Below are positions 42,298-50,896 of a DNA stretch of 64,000 nucleotides, piece by piece (position 1 is the stretch's first letter; each line of letters starts with the position of its first letter). Below the pieces are notes generated by a model that saw nothing but the letters and a program-made list of their open reading frames with translations, had not been told where the DNA came from and made no database searches. A program made the translations under genes and the position numbers. The stretch spans positions 248,001 to 312,000 of the forward strand of contig NZ_BMER01000006.1 of assembly GCF_014636865.1 (NCBI RefSeq). The letters run 5' to 3'. Source of the stretch: Parapedobacter pyrenivorans. Its GTDB lineage: Bacteria; Bacteroidota; Bacteroidia; Sphingobacteriales; Sphingobacteriaceae.

Positions 42298-43314
42298 TTA
42301 AAATTTACCTGCTCGTTCTTGAAAATGCGTGGGTTTATCCAATAGTTCACCGCCATCAAGTAGCCATCGTGCCGTGAGCTCGATGATTTCGCGTATGGTT
42401 ACCCGAGGATATCCAAATAGCCGATGACACTCCGAGGCATTGTTCAGCAATGCCGTACTGGCGGGTTCGTTTATAAATTGGGGTTCTTTGTCGAATATCA
42501 GGCCGAATTGTCTGGCTAGCCAACGGGTAGACAACGTTTCCGGCCCCGTTACATTCAACATTTTTGCCGGCGACTCACAATGGAGCAGCGAACGGATAGC
42601 GATTTCATTGGCATCGCCTTGCCAGATGACATTTACGTTTTCGGTACGCAGGTCGATCGGCCTTCCGGCAAGTACTGATTTTGCAACCTCCAATACCACA
42701 CCATAGCGAAAATCGACGGCGTAATTTAGTCGATAAATCAACATAGGTGTATCATTCTTTTCTGAAAAATATTCAAAAACCCGCTCTCGACCGAGACATG
42801 ACTGTGCGTACTCGCCGAGTGGCTCCGGAGCCACGTCCTCGGACGCTCCCCCGGAAGTCACCGGCATGAAGGGAAGGACATTGCCGGAGGAAAACGCCAC
42901 GATATTTGAGTTCCGGTATCGTTCGGCGACCCGTCCGGGTAAATAGGTATTCATAGCCCATGTATAAGCCTCGTTGCCTGTAGTACCGAACTTATGACCC
43001 GCTAAATAAATAACGTTTGGCGCATCCGGGAGATTGGCTAGTTCTCGATCGTCTAACAGATTGGCAGCTATTGTTTCCACCCCCACGTTTTCCAGCTCAT
43101 TGCGCGAGGTCTGATTCGAAAATCTGGAAACACCGATGATCCGTTGCCCACTTCCTGCGGCATCCACCGCCTTACGGGCCACTTGCGCCATTGTGGGGCC
43201 CATCTTTCCCGCCACACCAAGTAGCAAGATGTCTCCCTTAATGCGGCTTACATCATCAATTAATGCCGGTGAAGGTTCGAGCATACGTTGCTCTAAACTG
43301 ATCAATTCATCCAT
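42298..43314 (-). CDS. NAD-dependent epimerase/dehydratase-like SDR with altered active site
   Basis: A 338-residue extended short-chain dehydrogenase. The Rossmann motif is LLGVAGKMGPT (32-41) and the active-site Ser lies in FSSGNVLP (142-143). The catalytic YxxxK reads YAQSC (Tyr169, Cys173), so the general-base Lys is replaced by Cys. The N-terminal ~28 residues before the nucleotide fold are longer than usual. It is a cytoplasmic enzyme next to the aldolase gene (3-base gap). It may act on a lactone or keto-sugar, or have lost dehydrogenase activity. Confidence 0.8.
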   Translation of the reverse strand: MDELISLEQRMLEPSPALIDDVSRIKGDILLLGVAGKMGPTMAQVARKAVDAAGSGQRIIGVSRFSNQTSRNELENVGVETIAANLLDDRELANLPDAPNVIYLAGHKFGTTGNEAYTWAMNTYLPGRVAERYRNSNIVAFSSGNVLPFMPVTSGGASEDVAPEPLGEYAQSCLGRERVFEYFSEKNDTPMLIYRLNYAVDFRYGVVLEVAKSVLAGRPIDLRTENVNVIWQGDANEIAIRSLLHCESPAKMLNVTGPETLSTRWLARQFGLIFDKEPQFINEPASTALLNNASECHRLFGYPRVTIREIIELTARWLLDGGELLDKPTHFQERAGKF

Positions 43315-43335
43315 ATTCGTTCAATGTTTATTCAT

Positions 43336-44538
43336 TTATTTCAAAAATAGTTCCTTAAAATTATATACCGCCAGCACAACCAGTACGATGAGTCCAATCA
43401 AACCCGCCATGCGGACGAAAGGCGAGTTGGTATATTGTCCCATTAATTTTCGATTGTTGGATAGCAGGTACATGACGATCGCAATAAAGGGAACCAGAAA
43501 AATAGTGACGCTTTGGGCGAGAACGATCATCTCCAACGGCGGCTTTTCGTACCCGATCGCAATGATACTGCCAGTCACCATGACTGCAGCAATTAAGCTT
43601 TTCACTACTTTTGAATCTAGGGAACTGCTATATCCCAGTCCGTCCGACAAAAGTGTGCCGCCAATAGTGGCGTTGCCAACCAGGGAAGAAAACGAAGCAC
43701 CAAACAATCCAATCAAAAACAAATAAGAAGCAGCACTGCCAAACAAAGGCTCTAGGGCCTTAGCCATATCCGAAGCTTTGTTTACAGCAATATTATTTTC
43801 ATGCAGCACTGCTGCAGCACAGGTGATCACTACCACGCACATCAGGCCTAAAATGATCATTCCCCCTGTTCCTCTACTTGTGCTGATATTTAATGTTGGG
43901 TTCGCCTTTTTTCGTGCTTGAATCAAATAAGTTTGATAGAAGGCCCCCACGACCGAGAAACAAGAAGCAAAAAAGGCAATTAATAGTCCCAATGATCCCT
44001 CGGGTACTTTCGGCGCTAAGCCCGATACCATGCCGGAAACGGAAGGTTTAGCCAAAAACGTAGTCGTAATAAACGCAAATAACATCAGTACCACGATTGC
44101 GATCATCAGCCGTTCCAAAACCTTATAAAAGTTGCGGAAAAACAAGAGCGTAATCCCAATTGTGTTGAACAAGATAATCCAAGGTGCCATGGGCGTGCCG
44201 GTTGCTTCCGCAATCGAAAGCCCGACACCGATCGAATTTCCAGCCTGGAAGGAAGTGGCTACCAAAAAAATACCAAACCCAATCAAGCCGGCAGCCCATC
44301 TCCCATAGTGTTTCCGTATGGTCACCAGCAAGGAATCGTCAGTCGCCAACCCAATTCTGGAAGCCATATTTGCATAAATAATCATGAAAAAAATAGCGAC
44401 GACTACCAACCATAGCAAACTATAGCTGTACATTGCCCCCATTTTTGACGTGATGGTAATCTTACTGGGACCAAATACGATGGCCGCTGTAACGATGCCT
44501 GGCGCTAGCGCCATGAAAAAATTTCTTATTTTGGGCAT
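43336..44538 (-). CDS. Nramp-fold transporter lacking the canonical metal-binding residues
   Basis: A 400-residue membrane protein with about 11 helices that aligns with Nramp transporters from helix 1 onward (LAPGIVTAAIVFGPSKITI then YSLLW). The helix 1 DPGN motif is GPSK (23-26), and the helix 6 MPHN motif is AFYQ (199-202, in VVGAFYQTYLIQ). The Asp, Asn and Met that coordinate Mn/Fe in Nramp are therefore all absent. In this operon with SusCD and sugar-type enzymes it probably carries an organic solute or an ion other than transition metals. It lies 39 bases after susD and 21 bases before the SDR gene. Confidence 0.85.
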   Translation of the reverse strand: MPKIRNFFMALAPGIVTAAIVFGPSKITITSKMGAMYSYSLLWLVVVAIFFMIIYANMASRIGLATDDSLLVTIRKHYGRWAAGLIGFGIFLVATSFQAGNSIGVGLSIAEATGTPMAPWIILFNTIGITLLFFRNFYKVLERLMIAIVVLMLFAFITTTFLAKPSVSGMVSGLAPKVPEGSLGLLIAFFASCFSVVGAFYQTYLIQARKKANPTLNISTSRGTGGMIILGLMCVVVITCAAAVLHENNIAVNKASDMAKALEPLFGSAASYLFLIGLFGASFSSLVGNATIGGTLLSDGLGYSSSLDSKVVKSLIAAVMVTGSIIAIGYEKPPLEMIVLAQSVTIFLVPFIAIVMYLLSNNRKLMGQYTNSPFVRMAGLIGLIVLVVLAVYNFKELFLK

Positions 44539-44577
44539 ATTGTTGTCATGATTTTATGTTTCATCAAATAAACGAGA

Positions 44578-46308
44578 TCACTGCCAGCCCGGATTTTGGG
44601 TCAAATTGTCATTGAGCACAATTTCGCTAATCGGAATCGAGTTGAGGTAATCCCGATCCAGTTTAAAACCATATCCGGACGGCAATGCATTTTTCAGCGG
44701 ATCAAGAAATCCATCGTCGTCTATCGGAAATGGATTTTTAGCAACCTGCGAAGCCATGAACCCTTTTGGACGCGTGCCGACAATCAGTTCATCTGCCGCT
44801 GCCCAGCGGGCGATATCATTCCACCTGAAGCCTTCAGCCGCCAATTCCACCCGCCGTTCACGCCGAATTTCATTAATCACTGGCGACAATGTCGGAAAAT
44901 TCCAGTTGGGATCCGTTGCAATATCATCCAATAGCAAGTCGGGCATGCCGACACGGTCACGCAATGGTTTAATGGACTTATCAATATCATCCTGAGTAAG
45001 TGTACCCAGTTCTGCTTTGGCTTCCGCAAAGTTGAGCAACGCCTCGGCATATCGATAGATCAAACCCGGTGATTCTTCGTATTGCTGCACATGGTAAACG
45101 AGATTCGGGTTATATCCTTTCTGGATAATGTAACCACTAGGCGCGTTTAAATCTGCCCTTGAGTTTAGCTGATCATACGCCTCACTCCAATAAGTGGTAT
45201 CACTATTTTCGTCAATTTTCCAGATTTGATCTGGCGTGGCGATGGTTTGATAAAACCGGGGATCCCGGTTTTCGGCTTCCGAAGCTAGTGTGTTGTATCC
45301 GCCGAACAATGCATTTCCACTGATGGGCCGACCATCCGCACACAAGTACGCATCAGCCAGCTGTTTGGTGATGCTTTTGTTGGACGGTGTTTCCATTCGG
45401 AAAAAACGATCGTTAGTAAAGTCTCCATCACCTTGGGTCAGGTTGTTGTCGTACTTGCGCCAAAACATCACTTCACTATTGGTCGAAAAGTCCAACTGGG
45501 CAAACAGCGCTCTGTAATCCGATTTCGGATTACCCGTACTGTATACGCTGTATACCCCGGCATCGATCAGTTCTTCAGCTGCTTCTGCGGCTTTTGCAAA
45601 ATACTTATCCGGATCGGGATTTGTCACGCCGAAGGGTGTTCCCGCATGGTATTTCTCCCAAGATCCCTCGTAAAGTGCCACGCGGCTTTGGATCAACAAC
45701 GCTATCCAACGATTTATCCGACCAGCACCCGAAGTTTTATCAGCCGTTAAGTACATCGCTGCCGAATCCAATTGGCCAATGATAAAATCAGCCACCGCAT
45801 TACGCGGATCCCGGGGACTGTACAATTCGGGTGAATCGGTTGTTAATTCCTTCGTTAGAATCTGCATATCCCCGTAGCTCTGCATCAAATCAAAATAAAT
45901 CAATCCCCGAAAGAAATATGCTTCCCCCAGGTATTGCTGGTACGCATCCAACGCATGATTCGCCTCCACTCTGCGATAGTTATCAAAGAAAAAATTAATG
46001 CGGCGTACATTGGTAAAGCCGATGGTTCCCGTAGTTGCAATCGTGCGCGTACCCTGTAACCGTTGGTTCGCGGTACCGGTAACTTGGTTATCGCTATCAA
46101 AGTCGCTTCCGTGGTTGGCATATTTGGGGAACATGCCACTATTGTAAAACGTATTGATATAAGTGCGCATCTGGTCAGGCGTTTCAAAGAAAACGTCCGA
46201 TGTAGTCGCGTCCTCGGGGCGACGATTGAGGAAATCTTTATCACAAGCGCTGTTAAACAGCGCGAAGAATAGTGCTATGCAAATGAAATACCTTTTCATG
46301 ACATCCAT
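44578..46308 (-). CDS. SusD/RagB-family nutrient-binding lipoprotein
   Basis: A 576-residue SusD-like lipoprotein (leader MKRYFICIALFFALFNSAC; translation from 46308 or from Met4 at 46299). SusD landmarks are YLGEAYFFRGLIYFDLMQSYGDMQ, LIYRYAEALLNFAEAKAEL and the terminal INEIRRERRVELAAEGFRWNDIARW. It should bind the operon's substrate at the surface and pair with the SusC encoded 9 bases upstream. Confidence 0.94.
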   Translation of the reverse strand: MDVMKRYFICIALFFALFNSACDKDFLNRRPEDATTSDVFFETPDQMRTYINTFYNSGMFPKYANHGSDFDSDNQVTGTANQRLQGTRTIATTGTIGFTNVRRINFFFDNYRRVEANHALDAYQQYLGEAYFFRGLIYFDLMQSYGDMQILTKELTTDSPELYSPRDPRNAVADFIIGQLDSAAMYLTADKTSGAGRINRWIALLIQSRVALYEGSWEKYHAGTPFGVTNPDPDKYFAKAAEAAEELIDAGVYSVYSTGNPKSDYRALFAQLDFSTNSEVMFWRKYDNNLTQGDGDFTNDRFFRMETPSNKSITKQLADAYLCADGRPISGNALFGGYNTLASEAENRDPRFYQTIATPDQIWKIDENSDTTYWSEAYDQLNSRADLNAPSGYIIQKGYNPNLVYHVQQYEESPGLIYRYAEALLNFAEAKAELGTLTQDDIDKSIKPLRDRVGMPDLLLDDIATDPNWNFPTLSPVINEIRRERRVELAAEGFRWNDIARWAAADELIVGTRPKGFMASQVAKNPFPIDDDGFLDPLKNALPSGYGFKLDRDYLNSIPISEIVLNDNLTQNPGWQ

Positions 46309-46317
46309 AATAAAAAG

Positions 46318-49300
46318 TTAGAAGGTTAGATTCAATCCGAACGAAAATGAGCTGGTCTGAGGGTAAATCATGCCCGCTGTCTGATAGCCTCCAAACCCCC
46401 TATCCGATGCAATCATCGTTTCCGGATCAAAGGCTTTGGGGACATTCGTAATCAACAACAAATTCTCGCCTGAAAAATATACCCGAACATTTGCAATCTT
46501 AAACCGACTCAGGAAATCAGCCGGCAAATTGTAACCTATCTGTATATTCCTAAGCCTTAGGTAAGCTGCGTTTATCAAATATCGACTTTGTACTTGCCTG
46601 TTCTTATTCGTTTCTGCCGTAAAATAAGGTTTGGCCAGGTAAGCATCGGTATTCGGACCTAGGATATTGGTTTCGCTTGCCGGGCGCCAATAATCCAAAT
46701 TGGGCGAATCTTTGAAAATCGCTGAGCCACCCCATGCCGTGGTCAACCCCCAGAATACCGGCGAATCGGTGCCCGGATAAAAATCTTGCTTTCCAACCCC
46801 CTGCCAAAACATTGAAAAATCAAACTGCTTCCAGTTTATACCTCCGGTAATGCCGATGTTATATCTTGGCTGATCGTTGCCAATCACCACCAAATCGCCG
46901 TGGTCATCCAACGTGCGTTCGCCATCGTTGGCAAAACCGTCGCCATTCAAATCCCGGTATTTCATGTCACCGGGGCCCCAAGAATCCCAGTACCTGGATT
47001 GGTCCGCCATTGCTTCACCTTCAGTCTGAATAAGTCCATCGCTCACCAAGCCCCAGATTTCCCCAACTTGCTTACCCGCATACCAGCCATCCACCGTTCC
47101 TTTGTCATTGCGGTATTTGAGAATTTCCGAACGGTTATCACCAAAACTCACACTGGCATTATATCCAAAACTGGGCGATGGACGGTCATCCCAAGACAAT
47201 ACCAACTCAAATCCCTTCGTTGACAGCTCTGCATTGTTGGTGCGTGGGACAGCGGCTCCGAGTTGGTACGGCAAGGTAATGGCCGGTCCTACCATATCGG
47301 AGGTTATCCGGTTGTACCAATCGAATGTCAGATTCAATCGATTATTCAAAAATGCTGCGTCGATCCCTGCATTGAATGAAGTGATGGTTTCCCACGTGAG
47401 GTTGTCACTGATCAATAGCGGTACGTCTGCATACGGCGGCCGCTCACCATCGATAATCCAGTTAAGCTGGCTGCCCGTAGGTATCGTGGCCAGGTACCGG
47501 TAATTCCGGGTGTTTTGACTTCCAGTTTGAAAAATATTCTGATTACCCAACGAACCGTACGAAGCCCTGAACTTTAGGTTATTCACATGATCGGTAATCG
47601 GTTCCCAAAAGCTTTCCTTAGAAATCGTGTACCCGACGGAGGCCGACGGAAAAAAGCCCCATCGCTTTCCTTCGGGAAACCGAGAAGAACCGTTGTACCG
47701 TGCACTGACTTCAACCAAGTACTTTTCATCGAAATTATAATTGAGCCGGCCGAATACGCCTTGTGTAGCCCAATGGTAAATTTGATCCGACAACACCCGT
47801 TCCCCCAGCGACGTGCTAATCGAAGGCACATTCAAATTGATCAAATTGGCTCCCGACCCGTTAATTCCTGTATAATAGCGATATTCCTGTTCGTATCCCA
47901 CCATCGCTTTAAAATAATGCCTGTCGAACGTGTTTTCGTACGACGTCATCCCATTAATCAGCGTATAGATGTTTTGGGAAAAAGCCGATCCGTAGCCTGC
48001 AACGGGTTTGCCGATATTGCCGAAATCTCCCGTACCCAGTTCAACCGGTACAGGCCGGGGGTTGGACGTACTCCGAAGGCCCTGATTATTGTAATTGTAG
48101 GAGAATGAGGTTTTCCATCCTTTGATCGGCTCCAATTCCCCGCCTAATGTCAGGAAAAAATCATTCGTAAAACCATTGTCCCTGCCAGTACCTTCCAGAT
48201 ACCTCACCAAGGGACTTTGCACTGTCCCGTTGATGTTGTAAAACGGCATCATCGGCGCGAAGGTGAGCACTCCGTTAAAGAAGTGCTCTCGTCCTACGGT
48301 CGTATAACCAATGGGGTAGTCCGTTTTTCCGGAGGTATACTTCACACTGGAGTTGAATTTAAGCCACGAAGTAATCGTGGTATTATAGTTGCCCATAAAA
48401 TTATAGCGCTTGTAACTGTCATTCCCCCATTCGTACAACCCGTTTTCTTCAACGTATCCCCCTGCAACATAGTATTGGCTATGCTCGTTGCCACCGGATA
48501 CGTTGATGTTGTGTTTTTGGCTGAACGAATTATCGCGCATCAGCAGCTGCGGCCAATCGTTGTTGGCATTTCCATCCCGGCGGCCACCCCACAGGTTGTC
48601 TATTGGGTCGTCCGGATTGTATTCGTATGGGAACGAGCCATCCAAATAGCCTTGGATTCGTTCCATCTGCTCTTCGCTGTACACTACGGTAGCTCCGGCA
48701 TTTAACGCTGCTTGATTATAAGCGGTGGCCCATGTATACGAATCTACAAAGCTGGGTAACCGGACAGGGCTGCTAAATGCTAGGTTGTCGGTATACTGGA
48801 TATTTACACCTCCTGTTTTACTCCCCTTTTTGGTGGTGATTAAAATCACCCCGAAAGGTGCCCGCGAACCATAGACCGCAGAAGCCGATGCATCTTTCAA
48901 TACCGAAACACTCGCTATGGATTCCGGATCGACGTTGCTGATATTCATCTCTACCCCATCTACCAAGATCAACGGTGAAGCATCGCCTTCGATAGAGCCC
49001 ATGCCGCGGATGTTCCAACTACTGGCAGAGCCCGGCTCACCGCCCCGCATATTCATCGAAATATTGAGGTTGGGCGAAGCTCCTTTTATCAGATCAGCAA
49101 CGTTATTTGCCGCGCGGTCTTTGAGCCGATCGCCCGAAATGACGTCAATCGAACCGGTTAGGTTACTTTTTTTCTGCGTACCGTAGCCTACTACCACCAC
49201 CTCTTCCAAATCAGCAGCCTGTGTTTCGAGCGAGATGGCCATCGTGCCCGTTTCTGCCGGAATTTCCAACAGCTTGTAGCCCAGAAATGAGAAGCTCAAC

Positions 49301-49506
49301 ATCATGCCCACACTCCCTTCAATCTCAAAGCGGCCCTGATCGTCAGTCTGAACCGTCCGGCTGCCAGCGGCGACTGTCACTCCGGAGAGCAATTCCTGTG
49401 TGCCCGCATCTTTTACCGTGCCGCGAATAAGCGATTGGGCATAAAGCGCCATCCCATAGCAATTGAATACTACGAGAAGGCTAAACGTTCCAATAAATTT
49501 TACCAT
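46318..49506 (-). CDS. SusC/RagA TonB-linked outer-membrane transporter
   Basis: A 1062-residue SusC-like protein without an STN domain. After the leader come the carboxypeptidase-like domain (IRGTVKDAGTQELLSGVTV), the TonB box/plug start (LEEVVVVGYGTQKKSNLTGSI), the plug motif YGSRAPFGVILITTKKG and the barrel ending TSSFSFGLNLTF. Lack of an STN domain means control is not by sigma/FecR; instead two LacI-type palindromes lie 48-86 bases upstream of its start. First gene of the eight-gene operon that runs to 37106. Confidence 0.95.
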   Translation of the reverse strand: MVKFIGTFSLLVVFNCYGMALYAQSLIRGTVKDAGTQELLSGVTVAAGSRTVQTDDQGRFEIEGSVGMMLSFSFLGYKLLEIPAETGTMAISLETQAADLEEVVVVGYGTQKKSNLTGSIDVISGDRLKDRAANNVADLIKGASPNLNISMNMRGGEPGSASSWNIRGMGSIEGDASPLILVDGVEMNISNVDPESIASVSVLKDASASAVYGSRAPFGVILITTKKGSKTGGVNIQYTDNLAFSSPVRLPSFVDSYTWATAYNQAALNAGATVVYSEEQMERIQGYLDGSFPYEYNPDDPIDNLWGGRRDGNANNDWPQLLMRDNSFSQKHNINVSGGNEHSQYYVAGGYVEENGLYEWGNDSYKRYNFMGNYNTTITSWLKFNSSVKYTSGKTDYPIGYTTVGREHFFNGVLTFAPMMPFYNINGTVQSPLVRYLEGTGRDNGFTNDFFLTLGGELEPIKGWKTSFSYNYNNQGLRSTSNPRPVPVELGTGDFGNIGKPVAGYGSAFSQNIYTLINGMTSYENTFDRHYFKAMVGYEQEYRYYTGINGSGANLINLNVPSISTSLGERVLSDQIYHWATQGVFGRLNYNFDEKYLVEVSARYNGSSRFPEGKRWGFFPSASVGYTISKESFWEPITDHVNNLKFRASYGSLGNQNIFQTGSQNTRNYRYLATIPTGSQLNWIIDGERPPYADVPLLISDNLTWETITSFNAGIDAAFLNNRLNLTFDWYNRITSDMVGPAITLPYQLGAAVPRTNNAELSTKGFELVLSWDDRPSPSFGYNASVSFGDNRSEILKYRNDKGTVDGWYAGKQVGEIWGLVSDGLIQTEGEAMADQSRYWDSWGPGDMKYRDLNGDGFANDGERTLDDHGDLVVIGNDQPRYNIGITGGINWKQFDFSMFWQGVGKQDFYPGTDSPVFWGLTTAWGGSAIFKDSPNLDYWRPASETNILGPNTDAYLAKPYFTAETNKNRQVQSRYLINAAYLRLRNIQIGYNLPADFLSRFKIANVRVYFSGENLLLITNVPKAFDPETMIASDRGFGGYQTAGMIYPQTSSFSFGLNLTF

Positions 49507-49554
49507 AATCTAAGCTTGTATAAATTTTATAATATCATTTCATTTAAACCCTTC

Positions 49555-49572
49555 TTCGGTAACGTTACCGAA
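49555..49572. promoter_or_regulatory. LacI-type palindromic operator 1 (TTCGGTAACGTTACCGAA)
   Basis: A perfect 18-bp dyad with central CG and the GGTAACGTTACC core, typical of LacI-family repressor sites. It lies 49 bases upstream of the susC start in the 5' leader of the operon. Confidence 0.8.
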
Positions 49573-49576
49573 TCAA

Positions 49577-49592
49577 ACGGTAACGTTACCGT
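49577..49592. promoter_or_regulatory. LacI-type palindromic operator 2 (ACGGTAACGTTACCGT)
   Basis: A perfect 16-bp dyad with the same CGGTAACGTTACCG core as operator 1. The centres of the two sites are 21 bp apart (two helical turns), so two repressor dimers would bind the same face of the DNA. The rest of the gap up to 49726 is AT-rich and contains a GCCCGCGGGC palindrome at 49621-49630 but no clear terminator for the upstream operon. Confidence 0.8.
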
Positions 49593-49726
49593 CGTGTTAT
49601 TAAAAAAAATACGTACATGTGCCCGCGGGCGATAAGGTTATAACTTTGTCTAAAATAATAACATATTTTCTAATATTCGTATTTTTTTCACTTTTAGCGA
49701 TTGACTGTTAGGATGGTGCCTTATTG

Positions 49727-50896
49727 CTATGGCTTCAGAAAATATTCAAAAAAATCACCTATTAGCTCATTCGACTGTGCGTTCGGATCGTGTCTTTCTC
49801 TATTCGACATCGCTACCCGGTTTTTGTACCCTAAAAGCTCGTTTACCCGAATCGTATGGTTGAGCGGTATCCATCTTTGTATCGGATCGGAAGAACCTCC
49901 GGATACCAAGAAGGGCCGCGGCGCCATCAACGCGTGCAACTCGTGGAGATCATAACCTTCGTGGATGAGCTTGGGATAAACACCCTTGGCATTTTCCAGA
50001 TCGCCGGTCTTTCGCCATACGTTTTCCCAGGGTGGTGGATAATAGCCCAGGTACCAGGGTTCCCAATAATTAACGGCACTTCCTTTGGTATCATCGAAGA
50101 CAATGCCAGGATCTGACCATGCGGCACAGGCAAACTTATCAAACAGACAGGACGCAAACATCGCCCACTTACCACCAAACGAATGCCCAGTGATACCGAT
50201 GCGCGTTGAATCTACTTCTGGCACTTTAGCTAATACATGCCAGGCGTTGGCCGCGGCATATGCCAACATCGACAATGGTTGGACCTCCGCGTGTTCAATT
50301 GTTGGGTAATACAGTGAGTATTCCTTACGTTGGGAAGCTTCACGGGTGCCTAGGGAAAGTACGACAAACCCGCGCTTCACCAGTTGTAACCCAAAATCCC
50401 GTTGCGGTTTGCCACTGATGCCCACCGCGGTCTCGGGCTCATAAAACACGGTAATTACTGCCGGATGCCTTTGTGCTCCCTTAGTATCTGGAATCAATAA
50501 ATAGCCGGCTGTCCATTCATCTGGCAGCCATTTAAATCGTACATGATGGCGTACGTATCCTTCTTGCTGGAGCGAGGAATCGATACGGAGTATTTGCTGG
50601 TCCAAAAACGGAGGCCACTCACCCATCAGCCCGTGCCATCTTTCCTGAATCTCTGATCGCCGACGCTGCCAATCTTCGTTATTCTTCACCCACATGCCGC
50701 CATCAAATTGCAGGGGCGATGAGAAATCGCCAAATTGTGCTTTCAGTGAATCGGGAGGTGAAAAAAATGGCGCGATCTCGATCCATAGCGCGGTGTCCTG
50801 CGCTGACGAATGACCTATCGAGTCTATGGCACGTCCGTGTACGTTAGCGGTCAACAATAACGCCGCAAGCAAACAATAGCTATAAAGACCTCTCAT
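49727..50896 (-). CDS. Exported alpha/beta hydrolase (acetyl-esterase/dienelactone hydrolase-like)
   Basis: A 389-residue exported hydrolase with leader MRGLYSYCLLAALLLTANVHG. The nucleophile elbow is GHSFGG, the acid is probably in GGSSDPIQRW and the His in RERHDPNAQ, giving a complete Ser-Asp-His triad. ATG 50896 is preferred because its first base overlaps the preceding stop (TAATG); a longer start at 50905 adds three residues. It is likely an esterase or lactonase acting in the periplasm on the substrate of this operon. Last gene of the second SusCD-containing operon. Confidence 0.83.
   Translation of the reverse strand: MRGLYSYCLLAALLLTANVHGRAIDSIGHSSAQDTALWIEIAPFFSPPDSLKAQFGDFSSPLQFDGGMWVKNNEDWQRRRSEIQERWHGLMGEWPPFLDQQILRIDSSLQQEGYVRHHVRFKWLPDEWTAGYLLIPDTKGAQRHPAVITVFYEPETAVGISGKPQRDFGLQLVKRGFVVLSLGTREASQRKEYSLYYPTIEHAEVQPLSMLAYAAANAWHVLAKVPEVDSTRIGITGHSFGGKWAMFASCLFDKFACAAWSDPGIVFDDTKGSAVNYWEPWYLGYYPPPWENVWRKTGDLENAKGVYPKLIHEGYDLHELHALMAPRPFLVSGGSSDPIQRWIPLNHTIRVNELLGYKNRVAMSNRERHDPNAQSNELIGDFFEYFLKP

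Noticed and set aside
49621-49630. GCCCGCGGGC palindrome as a further operator or terminator
   Set aside because: Ten bases with no room for a hairpin loop, and it does not resemble the two LacI-type sites nearby; probably chance.
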